A stretch of 50,293 nucleotides of DNA from Cupriavidus basilensis (GTDB lineage: Bacteria > Pseudomonadota > Gammaproteobacteria > Burkholderiales > Burkholderiaceae), in assembly GCF_029335485.1 (NCBI RefSeq), contig NZ_JARJLM010000006.1:1-50293 (forward strand), in the 5' to 3' direction. Numbering within the stretch: position 1 is the stretch's first letter; each line of letters opens with the position of its first letter. This document shows, one piece after another, positions 43,187 through 50,293 of the stretch. Both the position numbers and the translations under genes were made by a program. The notes under the pieces are model-generated. The model saw only the letters and a program-made list of their open reading frames with translations, did not search any database and had not been told where the DNA came from.

Positions 43187-43647
43187 CGCGACACCTCCTG
43201 GGAGTTGGCCGCAGGGCGAGCCCGCGCGGTCAATGCGTTCCAGGCTGCAAGAGAGTCCATGTAGTCCCTCCAGTGCGCGACCTTCCGGTTCTCGATCCTG
43301 ATGATGGAGCAGAAGCGGTTGTCGTATTTCACGTCCGTCGCGAGGATGATTCCGTGAACCCCGTATTCGATGACGACGACACGACCTCCCTCCGTCTGGT
43401 GGACAACCAGTTGATCGGCGGATTGCAGAGCGATGTTGTCGACGTAGCCCCTGAACGCAGTCATCAGGTCGGTGCGGCCCCGAATGACGCGAGGCCAACC
43501 GGGGACGTCATAGAGAACCTCGTAGACGGTGTTGTCGGTGACGACATCGAAGAAGTGTTCGCCATCGACAAGATCACCTAGCGCCTCTCGAACCAGATCG
43601 AAGTAAGGGGCAGCGGGGTTGAAGGCAGCGTATTTCGGCTTAGGCAT
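43183..43647 (-). CDS. NTF2-like (SnoaL-type) protein
   Basis: 154 residues with the cone-shaped fold typical of NTF2-like proteins: a start helix (YFDLVREALGDL), strands (EVLYDVPGWPRVIRG), and the ending WRDYMDSLAAWNAL, as in SnoaL-like proteins. The substrate cannot be told. The stop overlaps the azoreductase start (ATGA), so the two are translationally coupled. Divergent from the HxlR regulator gene. Confidence 0.8.
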   Translation of the reverse strand: MPKPKYAAFNPAAPYFDLVREALGDLVDGEHFFDVVTDNTVYEVLYDVPGWPRVIRGRTDLMTAFRGYVDNIALQSADQLVVHQTEGGRVVVIEYGVHGIILATDVKYDNRFCSIIRIENRKVAHWRDYMDSLAAWNALTARARPAANSQEVSR

Positions 43648-43670
43648 TCCAGACTCCTTTCGCGTTTTGC

Positions 43671-43682
43671 GTAGTTGCTTAC
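43671..43682. promoter_or_regulatory. HxlR-type operator candidate
   Basis: GTAGTTGCTTAC (43671-43682) resembles the GTA-N-TAC dyads bound by HxlR-family quinone/aldehyde sensors. It lies 24 nt upstream of the NTF2-like gene start and ~80 nt before the HxlR gene start. Confidence 0.4.
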
Positions 43683-43764
43683 GAAATGAGAGTTAAATAT
43701 AAACAGGAAGCTTGTTCCGAAGAAGAAGGCACTTTAAGATCAGTCGCTAACACCGAGGTAAGTG

Positions 43765-44160
43765 ATGAAGAAGCCGAGCAAGTCAGGTCAATTGGACCCC
43801 GCCGCCATCTGCAAAAGCTCGGACCCGATGGCGGTCCGGGAGCTGCTGACGAAGATCGGCGACAAGTGGACGATCTTCGTGGTGCTGTCGCTAGACCTGC
43901 TCGGTGGGCGCGCCCGCTTTTCCCAGCTCGAACGCGCGGTGCCTGGGATTTCGCAGCGAATGCTCTCCTTGACCCTGAGGAATCTCGAACGCGATGGTCT
44001 GGCGATTCGCGAGGTATTTCCCGAAGTGCCGCCCCGTGTCGAGTACGAGATGACAGACCTCGGACGGAGCCTCCTGCTCCCGACGCAGGGACTGGTCGAT
44101 TGGGCCAAGGCCAACTGGGAACAGGTCAGGCAGGCGCAATCCGCTTATGACGCGAAGTAG
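43765..44160 (+). CDS. HxlR-family transcriptional regulator
   Basis: 131 residues. The winged helix is clear (IGDKWTIFVVLSLDLLGGRARFSQLERAVPGISQRMLSLTLRNLERDG, read in pieces). One Cys, in the segment AAICKSSDPM (~residue 15), sits just before the winged helix at the position of the redox-active Cys in YodB/HypR-like members. GAGGT lies just upstream of the ATG at 43765. Divergent from the azoreductase operon, which it probably represses until quinone or electrophile stress modifies the Cys. Confidence 0.85.
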   Translation: MKKPSKSGQLDPAAICKSSDPMAVRELLTKIGDKWTIFVVLSLDLLGGRARFSQLERAVPGISQRMLSLTLRNLERDGLAIREVFPEVPPRVEYEMTDLGRSLLLPTQGLVDWAKANWEQVRQAQSAYDAK

Positions 44161-44262
44161 CGGCTCCCATTTCGGACCAGCACCAAGCGCCTTTGCTGTG
44201 CTTTGCTGGTAGGCATCGCTCGATCGTCACCCCACGGATGGCCCGCGCTGCCGCCCCATTGC

Positions 44263-44373
44263 TCATGACACCCCACTGCCGCTCACCGTCGCGGCAATCT
44301 GCTGCTCCAGCCGCTGTTCGATCACCGGCTTCCACGGCACCAGCGAGAAGCCCAGAGGCCTTGATCCGGTCCG
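44263..44373 (-). pseudogene. Fragment of a relaxase C-terminus (DUF3363-like)
   Basis: On the minus strand the frame reads LGFSLVPWKPVIEQRLEQQ and ends a little further with VSGSGVS and a stop. This matches the C-terminal 'LxxVPWRPVLE...GRxxSG' segment of DUF3363-type conjugative relaxases. The upstream and downstream sequence no longer fits a protein. It indicates loss of a mobilisation gene. Confidence 0.5.
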
Positions 44374-44798
44374 CTGCGCGTGCCGTGCTCGCACAATCCG
44401 CGGTGCACCGTCATTGACCCGTCTTCGCACATGTAAACCGGTCAGTTGCGTGTGGCAATCGTCAATGCCGTCTTGGCGCGGACGCACCGGCAGGCGATAC
44501 TCCAAACGCTACTTGTGGACATCGCGTCCGCGCAGCCTTCATCGGCCGCTTCGGCTGCCCTGAAGTCCAGCTTCGCTGGCGTCGCAGTCGTTACCTGCCT
44601 TTGAGCGATCCGGCCTCCGTCGGGTCAGGTCCTTTCCGTGACCTTGTGTTGGGCTCTGCCACCTGGCTGAGTCCTGTCCTTGCCGCACGCCCCACGGGTC
44701 GAGCGGCAACGATCCGAGGGCTCCGCTTCGCCAGACGTGGGAGCCTTCATATCGCGCGTCAACCGACGCGTGCCGAGCCGCCCTGCCCTCCGGCAGAG
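44374..44798. other. Intergenic region with repeat motif
   Basis: No gene is supported. Holds copy 3 of the 27-bp motif (44578-44604), ~290 nt before the next start codon. Open frames here have shadow-like composition. The region leads into a long perfect hairpin at 44799. Confidence 0.45.
44578..44604 (+). repeat. 27-bp dispersed motif, copy 3
   Basis: GGCGTCGCAGTCGTTACC with 9 further bases. Differs from the 35237 copy at 3 of 27 positions. In each case a plus-strand element gene with a structured leader follows. Confidence 0.5.
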
Positions 44799-44869
44799 CA
44801 TCCCTGGCGGGGAACCCCAAGTTCCCCGCCAGGGATGGGTGTTCCCATTCATTCCTGAAGGAGAACACC
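44799..44869 (+). promoter_or_regulatory. Perfect 17-bp hairpin plus ribosome-site hairpin
   Basis: CATCCCTGGCGGGGAAC (44799-44815) pairs perfectly over 17 bp with its complement at 44821-44837, with a 5-nt loop. Directly after it, GGTGTTC (44838-44844) pairs with GAACACC (44863-44869), and the ATG follows at once. GGAG (44860-44863) lies at the edge of the second stem. No T-tract follows, so it is not a terminator. Confidence 0.7.
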
Positions 44870-45046
44870 ATGTTCGCAAACCCTGAGTTCAACGCGTCGC
44901 GTCCGATTGCTGTGCTGTTGGGAGGTTCCGGGCATGCCCGGCCGCCCGTGGCCCATGTATCGGTCGTTCCCGCGTTGCTGAAGCCGCTGCCTGACGTTGA
45001 TCGACGTTCCGGCACCGCCTCCGAGCCGTGCGCGGAAGCGGCCTGA
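44870..45046 (+). CDS. Small hypothetical protein (58 residues)
   Basis: The frame opens MFANPEFNASRPIAVLLGG and ends in EAA before TGA. The hairpin leader with a ribosome site at the proper distance is the main reason to call it a gene; the protein has no known domain and is too short for family assignment. Composition is Ala/Pro/Arg-rich. Confidence 0.5.
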   Translation: MFANPEFNASRPIAVLLGGSGHARPPVAHVSVVPALLKPLPDVDRRSGTASEPCAEAA

Positions 45047-45105
45047 TCATGCCGATCGGCCTCTACCGCCGGCGCATCGCCGAAGGCATCGGTCAGGCCA
45101 GCGTG

Positions 45106-45336
45106 TCAGCGCACCCGCGTCAAGTGTGCGGGTAGCGGGACGCCCTTGGCCTTCGCCATGGCCATGGCGATCTTTTCCAGCAGATCGGGACGTCCATCGT
45201 TCACCGCATCGGCCCACTGTGTCAATGCGAGTGCGATGTCGTCCCGTGTTCGCGCCCTGTCGAAGTCGAGTCCGAGTTTTCGGAAGCCCTCGATTTCGTC
45301 GGGCGTGAACCGTCGCGTGTCGCCTGCACGGAGCAT
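45106..45336 (-). CDS. Small hypothetical protein, paralogue of the one at 46087-46350
   Basis: 76 residues starting MLRAGDTRRFTPDEIEGF. The start resembles the protein encoded at 46087-46350 (MLRLGNHVRLTRREIERF), followed in each by a helix with Thr-Arg/Leu-Ala-Asp. Two copies in one region suggest a small family of element proteins. No clear Shine-Dalgarno. Function unknown. Confidence 0.5.
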   Translation of the reverse strand: MLRAGDTRRFTPDEIEGFRKLGLDFDRARTRDDIALALTQWADAVNDGRPDLLEKIAMAMAKAKGVPLPAHLTRVR

Positions 45337-45402
45337 GTGTGGGAGGCCCTTGTCGTGTGTGTGCTTAGCATAGCTGGCGCATGCTTTCCTTCAACCCGTG
45401 AG

Positions 45403-45459
45403 AGTCCACCACCTCCTCGCGGGGGACTGGTGTGGCCTCCAATTTACTGGAGAAACACC
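45403..45459 (+). promoter_or_regulatory. Two hairpins with sequestered ribosome site
   Basis: AGTCC (45403-45407) pairs with GGACT (45424-45428). GGTGT (45429-45433) pairs with ACACC (45455-45459), and inside it CTCC (45437-45440) pairs with the Shine-Dalgarno GGAG (45449-45452). The ATG follows at 45460. Confidence 0.55.
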
Positions 45460-45954
45460 ATGTCCTTGGAGAAAACTCGCCCTCGCTCCCGACGCGCCAG
45501 CGTCGACACCGAGGAAGAGAAAGCCTGGGTCGGCTTCTACCGACGCGTGCGCAGCGATGCGTCCATCGCGGCGGAGGTGCTGTCCCAGCTCGATGCAGAC
45601 CCGGAGATGAAGCGCCAGCACCTGGCGCTCTATCTGTGCTGCAAGGAGAGTCTGCGCGAAGCCAAGGCACGCCAAGCCCGCAACAAACGGGTCGGGCAGT
45701 TTGTCCGGTCGATGTTCAGCGCACTGTTCATACAGTTCCCGCGTCTGACGCGCCGACGGTTCGAACGCGGTGCCGAACTGGCTGCCGAATGCCTGCCTGA
45801 AGCCATGCCCGAGCCTGCCCAAGCGCAGACACGACGCTTGGCGCCCAAGCGGGAGTTCGCGGCCAAGCGAACAGCCTTCGACCAGCAGCAGGCGGAGCCT
45901 CAAGCCGACGCGCTAGCGACCAGCCCCGCGCCGTCGTCACGGGCAACCGCCTGA
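45460..45954 (+). CDS. Hypothetical element protein, basic and helical
   Basis: 164 residues starting MSLEKTRPRSRRASVDTEEE. A helical body (VGFYRRVRSDASIAAEVLSQL, LALYLCCKESLREAK) with Arg/Lys-rich ends and a hydrophobic patch (FVRSMFSALFIQFPRL). No known domain. Its leader has the same hairpin plan as the neighbours. Confidence 0.6.
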   Translation: MSLEKTRPRSRRASVDTEEEKAWVGFYRRVRSDASIAAEVLSQLDADPEMKRQHLALYLCCKESLREAKARQARNKRVGQFVRSMFSALFIQFPRLTRRRFERGAELAAECLPEAMPEPAQAQTRRLAPKREFAAKRTAFDQQQAEPQADALATSPAPSSRATA

Positions 45955-46086
45955 GCAAGTGACACCCGGCCCGCAAGCCGCCTGGTATGTCCCGGGTCAC
46001 GGGACATCGAAGCCGTCGACGCCCGCGCCCGCCCTACTCGGTGGTGCGTGTGGCGCGCGACCTTCTCCGATCGCGGCTGCAGGGAT

Positions 46087-46350
46087 CTATGGAGCTGATT
46101 TCCGGTTGGTAGGATGTCCGACACGCGCCCTGGGCTCAGGTGGACGCCAGCATTGGGCGTACTCCTCGTCAATGAGCCAGTGCAGGAACCGTGTCTCCCT
46201 CGACGCGCCCCAGTAGTGCGCCTTGCACCGGGCGATATAAGCGTCCAGATCGGCGAGCGTGCGAATTCCGGCCGGCTCGAAGTCGGTGATTTCATGGAAG
46301 CGCTCGATCTCCCTGCGGGTCAGGCGTACGTGGTTGCCGAGGCGAAGCAT
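46087..46350 (-). CDS. Small hypothetical protein, paralogue of the one at 45106-45336
   Basis: 87 residues; the ATG at 46350 is chosen to match the paralogue (MLRLGNHVRLTRREIERF). The rest contains a helical, aromatic-rich segment (DLDAYIARCKAHYWGASRETRFLHWLIDEEY). No known domain and a weak ribosome site. Together with 45106-45336 it flanks the plus-strand gene 45460-45954. Confidence 0.5.
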   Translation of the reverse strand: MLRLGNHVRLTRREIERFHEITDFEPAGIRTLADLDAYIARCKAHYWGASRETRFLHWLIDEEYAQCWRPPEPRARVGHPTNRKSAP

Positions 46351-46594
46351 GGCCTTGTATCCAATCGATTTCGCTGGCCATCTTGAACCCATTCACGACG
46401 CGTGTCGCGTATTTGACAAGCGATTCTCAAAAGATATTTCTGCTGCGATTGGACCCGAATCCAGTCTCACTACAGTGCGATTTTGTAGTCGATCAGGGAT
46501 CTGATTGCCGTCATTGCATTGACGCAATGCCAAGGTGGCGGCTTGCAGCTGCCATCCATTTCCAGGCCGCCTGCCGGCCTCCATTCCCGTCGGG

Positions 46595-46645
46595 ACACCA
46601 TCCCTGCGGGATCGCGTGTTCCCGCTGCCATCACAGGAGAACACC
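46595..46645 (+). promoter_or_regulatory. RadC leader with two competing hairpins
   Basis: ATCCC (46600-46604) pairs with GGGAT (46608-46612), extended by ACAC (46595-46598) with GTGT (46616-46619). The same GTGTTC (46616-46621) also pairs with GAACAC (46639-46644) next to the Shine-Dalgarno. The two pairings exclude each other, so the leader could act as an on/off switch for RadC translation. Confidence 0.55.
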
Positions 46646-47221
46646 ATGGACTATTCCACCGTTTCCCGGGCCGAACTCGTCCGCGAGCTGCTGGCGCCCT
46701 CTGTCGGTATCGAGACATCCTACGTTGGCGAACTGCAGGCCCTCCAGCCCACCGATACCGCAGTTCAACAAATCCTTGCCCACCGCCTCGGCGTCGCCAG
46801 AGAACTGCTCTTGCGCGATCTGCACGAGGATCTGCGTGACAGTCCGATCATGTCCTCGCCACAGGCCTTGCGCGACTGGCTGCGCCTGCGTTGCGCCGGC
46901 CTCGAGCACGAAATCTTCCTGGTGGTCTACCTCGACTGCCGCCATCGGGTCATCGATATGGAGGAGCTGTTTCGCGGGACGCTGACCCAAACTTCGGTCT
47001 ATCCACGCGAAGTGATCAAGAGCGCACTGGCCCACAACGCGGCTGCGATCGCGATCGCGCACAATCACCCCTCAAGCGGCCAGCCGCGGCCGAGCCGGGC
47101 AGACGAAGTACTCACGCAAACCCTGCGCAGTGCCCTGGCATTGGTGGACGTGCGACTCATCGACCACTTTGTGGTCAGCGGCGACGAGGTGGTCTCTTTT
47201 GCCGAATGTGGCTTACTGTAG
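46646..47221 (+). CDS. radC: RadC-family JAB protein
   Basis: The ATG at 46646 ([15 protein letters not shown]) has AGGAGAAC upstream; 191 residues. The JAB metal site is intact: [21 protein letters not shown] supplies H-x-H...S-x-x-D, read as HNHPSSG then SRAD. The preceding [23 protein letters not shown] is a conserved strand of RadC/YeeS-type proteins. Known: common in mobile elements and plasmids, exact function unproven. It is a second JAB protein in the element, besides PRTRC protein A. Confidence 0.85.
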   Translation: MDYSTVSRAELVRELLAPSVGIETSYVGELQALQPTDTAVQQILAHRLGVARELLLRDLHEDLRDSPIMSSPQALRDWLRLRCAGLEHEIFLVVYLDCRHRVIDMEELFRGTLTQTSVYPREVIKSALAHNAAAIAIAHNHPSSGQPRPSRADEVLTQTLRSALALVDVRLIDHFVVSGDEVVSFAECGLL

Positions 47222-47380
47222 AGGCCGCAGGTTACAGGATGCTGAACAATGTCGTGACCGGCGCCTCCAGGTATTGGAGGACGCCGGGCTGTCGTTGGGG
47301 ATGTCGAGATCGCAGTATGGGTTGCGCTGCGGCTCGCCGCCTGCATGAGTCACTATTGCCCTTGAAAGGAGGCGCCACTC

Positions 47381-47689
47381 ATGGAAGCAAGCACCGCGAG
47401 CCGCCTGCGTGAGCAGGCCGAATTCCTGGTAGCCCTGTCCACCCGCCATCTGACGCCGAACACCCGCTTGAAGCTGGCGAACGACGATCTCTCGGTCAAT
47501 GCCTACCCCAACGAATTAGGCGGCTGTGTCTATGTGGGGACCCTGTGCTACCGCACTCCCGACGAGCCGGGCCTGGCGACGATCTTCGAGGTCGCGGAAC
47601 TCGCCGGCGTGGTTTGGCTGAAATTCGACCCGGAAGCCGAGTTGATCGATGGACTGCCGATCTTCGATCGGATTAATTTGGGCTGCTGA
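47381..47689 (+). CDS. Small hypothetical element protein
   Basis: 102 residues; AAAGGAGG lies 10 nt upstream. Sequence: a helix (TASRLREQAEFLVALS), then mixed strands (LKLANDDLSVNAYPNE, GCVYVGTLCYRTPDEPG, VVWLKFDPEAEL). No known domain recognised. Preceded by 159 bp with no gene. Confidence 0.6.
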   Translation: MEASTASRLREQAEFLVALSTRHLTPNTRLKLANDDLSVNAYPNELGGCVYVGTLCYRTPDEPGLATIFEVAELAGVVWLKFDPEAELIDGLPIFDRINLGC

Positions 47690-47802
47690 CAAGCCATCGT
47701 CCGGCGCCGCCGCGTCCAGGAGCGCCATCGGCTCCGGAAGGACGGCGGCCGGACGACAATGGCCCCGCCCTGGCGATTCCGCGGTTCCGACCGTCAGCCC
47801 AC

Positions 47803-50259
47803 TCATACGCCAGGCGCACTCATCGCGGTGAGGTCGATCACGGCATCGGCTAGTTCCACCAGCTCCGGCGTCTGCGACACGAAGAACTCACGTTCGTAGC
47901 CACCGAGGCGCAGCACCTCTCGCTTCATCGCCATGAACATGCGCTTGCGCTGCGAATCGAGCGCGCCGTCGGCCTCGTCCGTGAAGATCGTGCTGTAGCC
48001 GCGGCCGGTGTGCCTCGCCAGATAGAGCGCAATCGCCCGCGTCAAACAGGCCTCGATGAAGGTCTTCTCGCCTCCGCTCATCAAACCGATGCTCTTGCTT
48101 TCCCCGGTCTCGCCGTCGTAGACGATGATGTCGAAGCCCTCTTTCTGATCGCCCTTGGCCGTCTCCACGAGGGTCTGGATGGACACCGTGAAGCGCGGCC
48201 CATAGCAGGCCAGCAGCAGGTCATTCGACAGCCCCGACAGGGCCGGGCCCGCGTCATCGATGGCCAGCGCGATCAGGCCGTCGTTGCTCATGCATTTGGC
48301 AAACAGGTTCCAGGCGCCCAGCTCGGTCTCGATCCGCGCCATGCGCCCTGCGACTTGGGCCTGCCGACCGGTCAGCGCGTCGGCTTGGCGCCCCAGGGCG
48401 CTCAGGGCTTCGGCATCCTGGACGGCACGCAGATGAGCCTGTTCGGCAGCCGCGAGCACCTGGGCTGCCGACGCCATCGCCGACTGGGCCTGCGCCAACG
48501 CTTGATCGTCGAAGGGAGGCGGCAATGCCAACAAGGCCTGCTCCAACCGATCCAGGGTAGCCCGGTAGTGTTTGGCCTGCTGTTCTCGTTGGCACGCGAT
48601 AGCCCGGCGCCCGGCTTCTACCTGCTGGCGTTCGGCAAGCTCGTCGGCGGTCTCCGCCGGCGCCTGCCCGTCGGCATCCCGCGGCCCGATCGCCGCGAGT
48701 TCGCGTTCCAGTTCAGCCAGCGCCGCCCGCGTCCGGTGCATTTCTCCGGCCTGGGCCGCCAGCAGGGCCAGTCGCGACGCCCGTTCCCGCGCCCCCTTGG
48801 CCCGACGCTCGGCCTGCAGCAAGGCCGTTGGTGCATCCGCCAGCGATACGAGTTGGCGCTGCGAGGCTTCCCGCTCCTGCTGAGCCACCATCCGGTCCCG
48901 CGCAAAGCGCCGGATCGCGCCCTGCGCGCTGGGCAGCAGGGCCTGCGCTTCGCGCGCATCGCCCAACAGCTTGCAGCACCCTTGCAGATCCGTGCCGGCA
49001 CACGGCACTTCCTCGGTCAGCCCGAAGCGCCGCGCCAGTTCATCCGCCTTGAGCGCGGCCTGTCCTGCTTCGCGCTCGATGGCGACAAGTTTCAGCGCGG
49101 CCGCACGCTCCGCGGCCTGGACCTGGGTCAGCTGCGCGACCCGCTGCCGCGCACCGTCAACCCGCGCAAGGCGCTGACCCGCCACGTATTCCGCCAAGGT
49201 CCGAAGCCGCGCCGCCCTTGTCACCACGGCCTCCGCATCCAGCACCGCCAGGCATTGCCGCCGCTGGTGCTCCAAGACCTGCCGACGGTTGCGCGCCTGG
49301 GCATGCCGTTGCGCGATGCGCTGCTCCAACCGTGTCAGGCGCTGCGCTTCCGTCTGTTCCTGGGCCTTCAAGGCTTCGATGGCCTGCTTGCCCGCCCGGA
49401 TCACGGAGCGGCATTCACCCTGCAGCTGCGTGCGGCGCGCCTCGGTGGCCCGCGACTGGTCGGCCTCCGCAGACAGCCGAGCGCAGCGGGTGCGGCATTC
49501 TTCCAGCGCGCCCTGCGCCACCTGCCGCGCCGTCATGCCGAGGCGCACGCGCTCGCCGGCGCCAGCGAGCCGGCGGCGTTCCTCGTCGACGCGTCTGGTC
49601 TCGTCGGCCAGGCCTGCCTGCTCCTGACGGATGGCCGCGAAGGCCGCCCTGAGCAGCCGCGCCGTCTCCGCCGCCTTGCGTCCCAGCGCCTGGATCTCCT
49701 CCTGCCCCAGCAGGTCGGCCAGCAGGGTCTTGATCTCGGCGTTGCGGTAGCCGCTCAGTTGCCGCTTGCCTTGGGCCGCAAACACGGAGGTGAAGAAGGT
49801 ATCGGCACTGCCGCAGATGGCCTCGACGCAGCGTGCGTAACCGTCCACCTTCCCATCCGCCACCGTCCCATCGTCCAGCACCACGGGCTTCCAGGCACCA
49901 TCGCCGGCGAGTTCGAAAAGGAAGGCCTCGGTCCGTCGCCGGCCGTTGAGCCGAACCACAACCTGGGATCGGTAGCTGAGCCCGCCATGAGCCCAGATCA
50001 GGTCCTTTTCGTTCTCGGGAAGGTAGACATGGTCATAGTAGGAAAACCCGCCCGGCCCGGCCTGCGCGGCGCGCGAAGGCATGGTGAGATACGGGTGCAT
50101 GTTGTCGATCACGGTGGTCTTGCCCCGGCCATTCGCGCCGGCAATGGCCACCAGGGCAGCGCCATCGGCCAGCCGCTCGAAGTCCAGCGTGAGCGTGTCG
50201 CGCCCCAGTCCGTCGCGGATGCCGCGAAAGCCCTTGAGGGTGAGTTGAAGCGGTTGCAT
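47803..50259 (-). CDS. SbcC/Rad50-like ATPase
   Basis: The ATG at 50259 (MQPLQLTLKGFRGIRDG) has GAGGT 7 nt upstream; 818 residues. Walker A is GANGRGKTTV (~39-48). A long coiled coil rich in Arg, Ala and Gln follows (~200-650). A cysteine segment, VPCAGTDLQGCCKLLGD, near the middle is in zinc-hook position. The ABC signature region is SIGLMSGGEKTFIEACL (~710-726), with Walker B TIFTDEADGALDSQ (~744-757). Known: SbcC/Rad50 ATPases act with an SbcD/Mre11 nuclease on DNA ends; a partner gene, if present, would lie upstream on this strand, outside the window. Confidence 0.85.
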   Translation of the reverse strand: MQPLQLTLKGFRGIRDGLGRDTLTLDFERLADGAALVAIAGANGRGKTTVIDNMHPYLTMPSRAAQAGPGGFSYYDHVYLPENEKDLIWAHGGLSYRSQVVVRLNGRRRTEAFLFELAGDGAWKPVVLDDGTVADGKVDGYARCVEAICGSADTFFTSVFAAQGKRQLSGYRNAEIKTLLADLLGQEEIQALGRKAAETARLLRAAFAAIRQEQAGLADETRRVDEERRRLAGAGERVRLGMTARQVAQGALEECRTRCARLSAEADQSRATEARRTQLQGECRSVIRAGKQAIEALKAQEQTEAQRLTRLEQRIAQRHAQARNRRQVLEHQRRQCLAVLDAEAVVTRAARLRTLAEYVAGQRLARVDGARQRVAQLTQVQAAERAAALKLVAIEREAGQAALKADELARRFGLTEEVPCAGTDLQGCCKLLGDAREAQALLPSAQGAIRRFARDRMVAQQEREASQRQLVSLADAPTALLQAERRAKGARERASRLALLAAQAGEMHRTRAALAELERELAAIGPRDADGQAPAETADELAERQQVEAGRRAIACQREQQAKHYRATLDRLEQALLALPPPFDDQALAQAQSAMASAAQVLAAAEQAHLRAVQDAEALSALGRQADALTGRQAQVAGRMARIETELGAWNLFAKCMSNDGLIALAIDDAGPALSGLSNDLLLACYGPRFTVSIQTLVETAKGDQKEGFDIIVYDGETGESKSIGLMSGGEKTFIEACLTRAIALYLARHTGRGYSTIFTDEADGALDSQRKRMFMAMKREVLRLGGYEREFFVSQTPELVELADAVIDLTAMSAPGV

Positions 50260-50293
50260 GGTCATACCTCGCAATTCAGGGATGAATGTCCTA

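Noticed and set aside
44799-44837. 17-bp hairpin as an intrinsic terminator
   Set aside because: Followed by GGTGTTCCC rather than a T-run, and directly joined to a ribosome-site hairpin and a start codon.
1-50293. tRNA, rRNA or CRISPR arrays
   Set aside because: No cloverleaf, rRNA-like or regularly spaced repeat sequence was found by eye in either strand.

Overview
The window is about 50 kb of GC-rich DNA with proteobacterial-style gene packing: ATGA overlaps, strong AGGAGG-type ribosome sites and long operons. It looks like the inside of a large integrative/conjugative element or megaplasmid-derived island, most likely from a beta- or gammaproteobacterium; the host cannot be fixed from sequence alone. 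The markers of this setting are a complete PRTRC cassette (ParB-related, ThiF-related), a ParM/StbA-like actin (PRTRC protein D), a tyrosine integrase, a 1,676-residue methylase-helicase, a RadC-type JAB protein, an SbcC-like ATPase, and remnants of a relaxase and an IS66 transposase. No tRNA, rRNA or CRISPR array was seen.

Layout. 1-3.8 kb (+): the end of a DNA methyltransferase, an SMC-like ATPase and an HNH nuclease form a compact three-gene operon that looks like a restriction/defence module. 4-6.9 kb (-): an operon starting with PRTRC protein D, then a 96-residue protein, a membrane protein, and two overlapping genes that together carry the parts of a Cas4-like nuclease. 6.9-8.1 kb is a long untranslated region with nested hairpins ahead of the integrase (8.1-9.3 kb). 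9.6-12.2 kb holds a hotdog thioesterase and a phospholipase D-like protein. 12.5-19.1 kb (-) is the PRTRC operon: ParB, E, C (ubiquitin-like), F, B, A (JAB peptidase), ThiF/E1 and a small final gene.

19.1-35 kb is accessory cargo: an EamA exporter with a divergent LysR regulator, inserted between two copies of a ~364-bp repeat; an AbiJ-like protein with a nuclease domain; an AbiEi/AbiEii toxin-antitoxin pair with a third gene; a ChrB-like protein with an MFS transporter; an XRE regulator, HEPN protein and membrane protein cassette; and an orphan 1,102-residue protein. 35.4-40.5 kb is the methylase-helicase, closed by a clear intrinsic terminator. 40.7-44.2 kb is a second cargo block of electrophile/redox genes (SDR with AraC; azoreductase and NTF2-like protein with HxlR). 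44.2-50.3 kb returns to element backbone: small hypothetical genes, RadC and an SbcC-like ATPase.

The most unusual signals are: (1) backbone genes (ParB, the methylase-helicase, two hypothetical proteins and RadC) whose leaders fold the Shine-Dalgarno into a hairpin just before the ATG, often behind one or more further hairpins; (2) a Cas4-like nuclease apparently split over two overlapping genes in the ParM-like operon; (3) a ubiquitin-like PRTRC protein with an internal Gly-Gly-Gly followed by a tail, encoded with its JAB peptidase and E1; (4) the duplication at the EamA/LysR insertion, which copies ParB's own leader and the end of the AbiJ-like gene.
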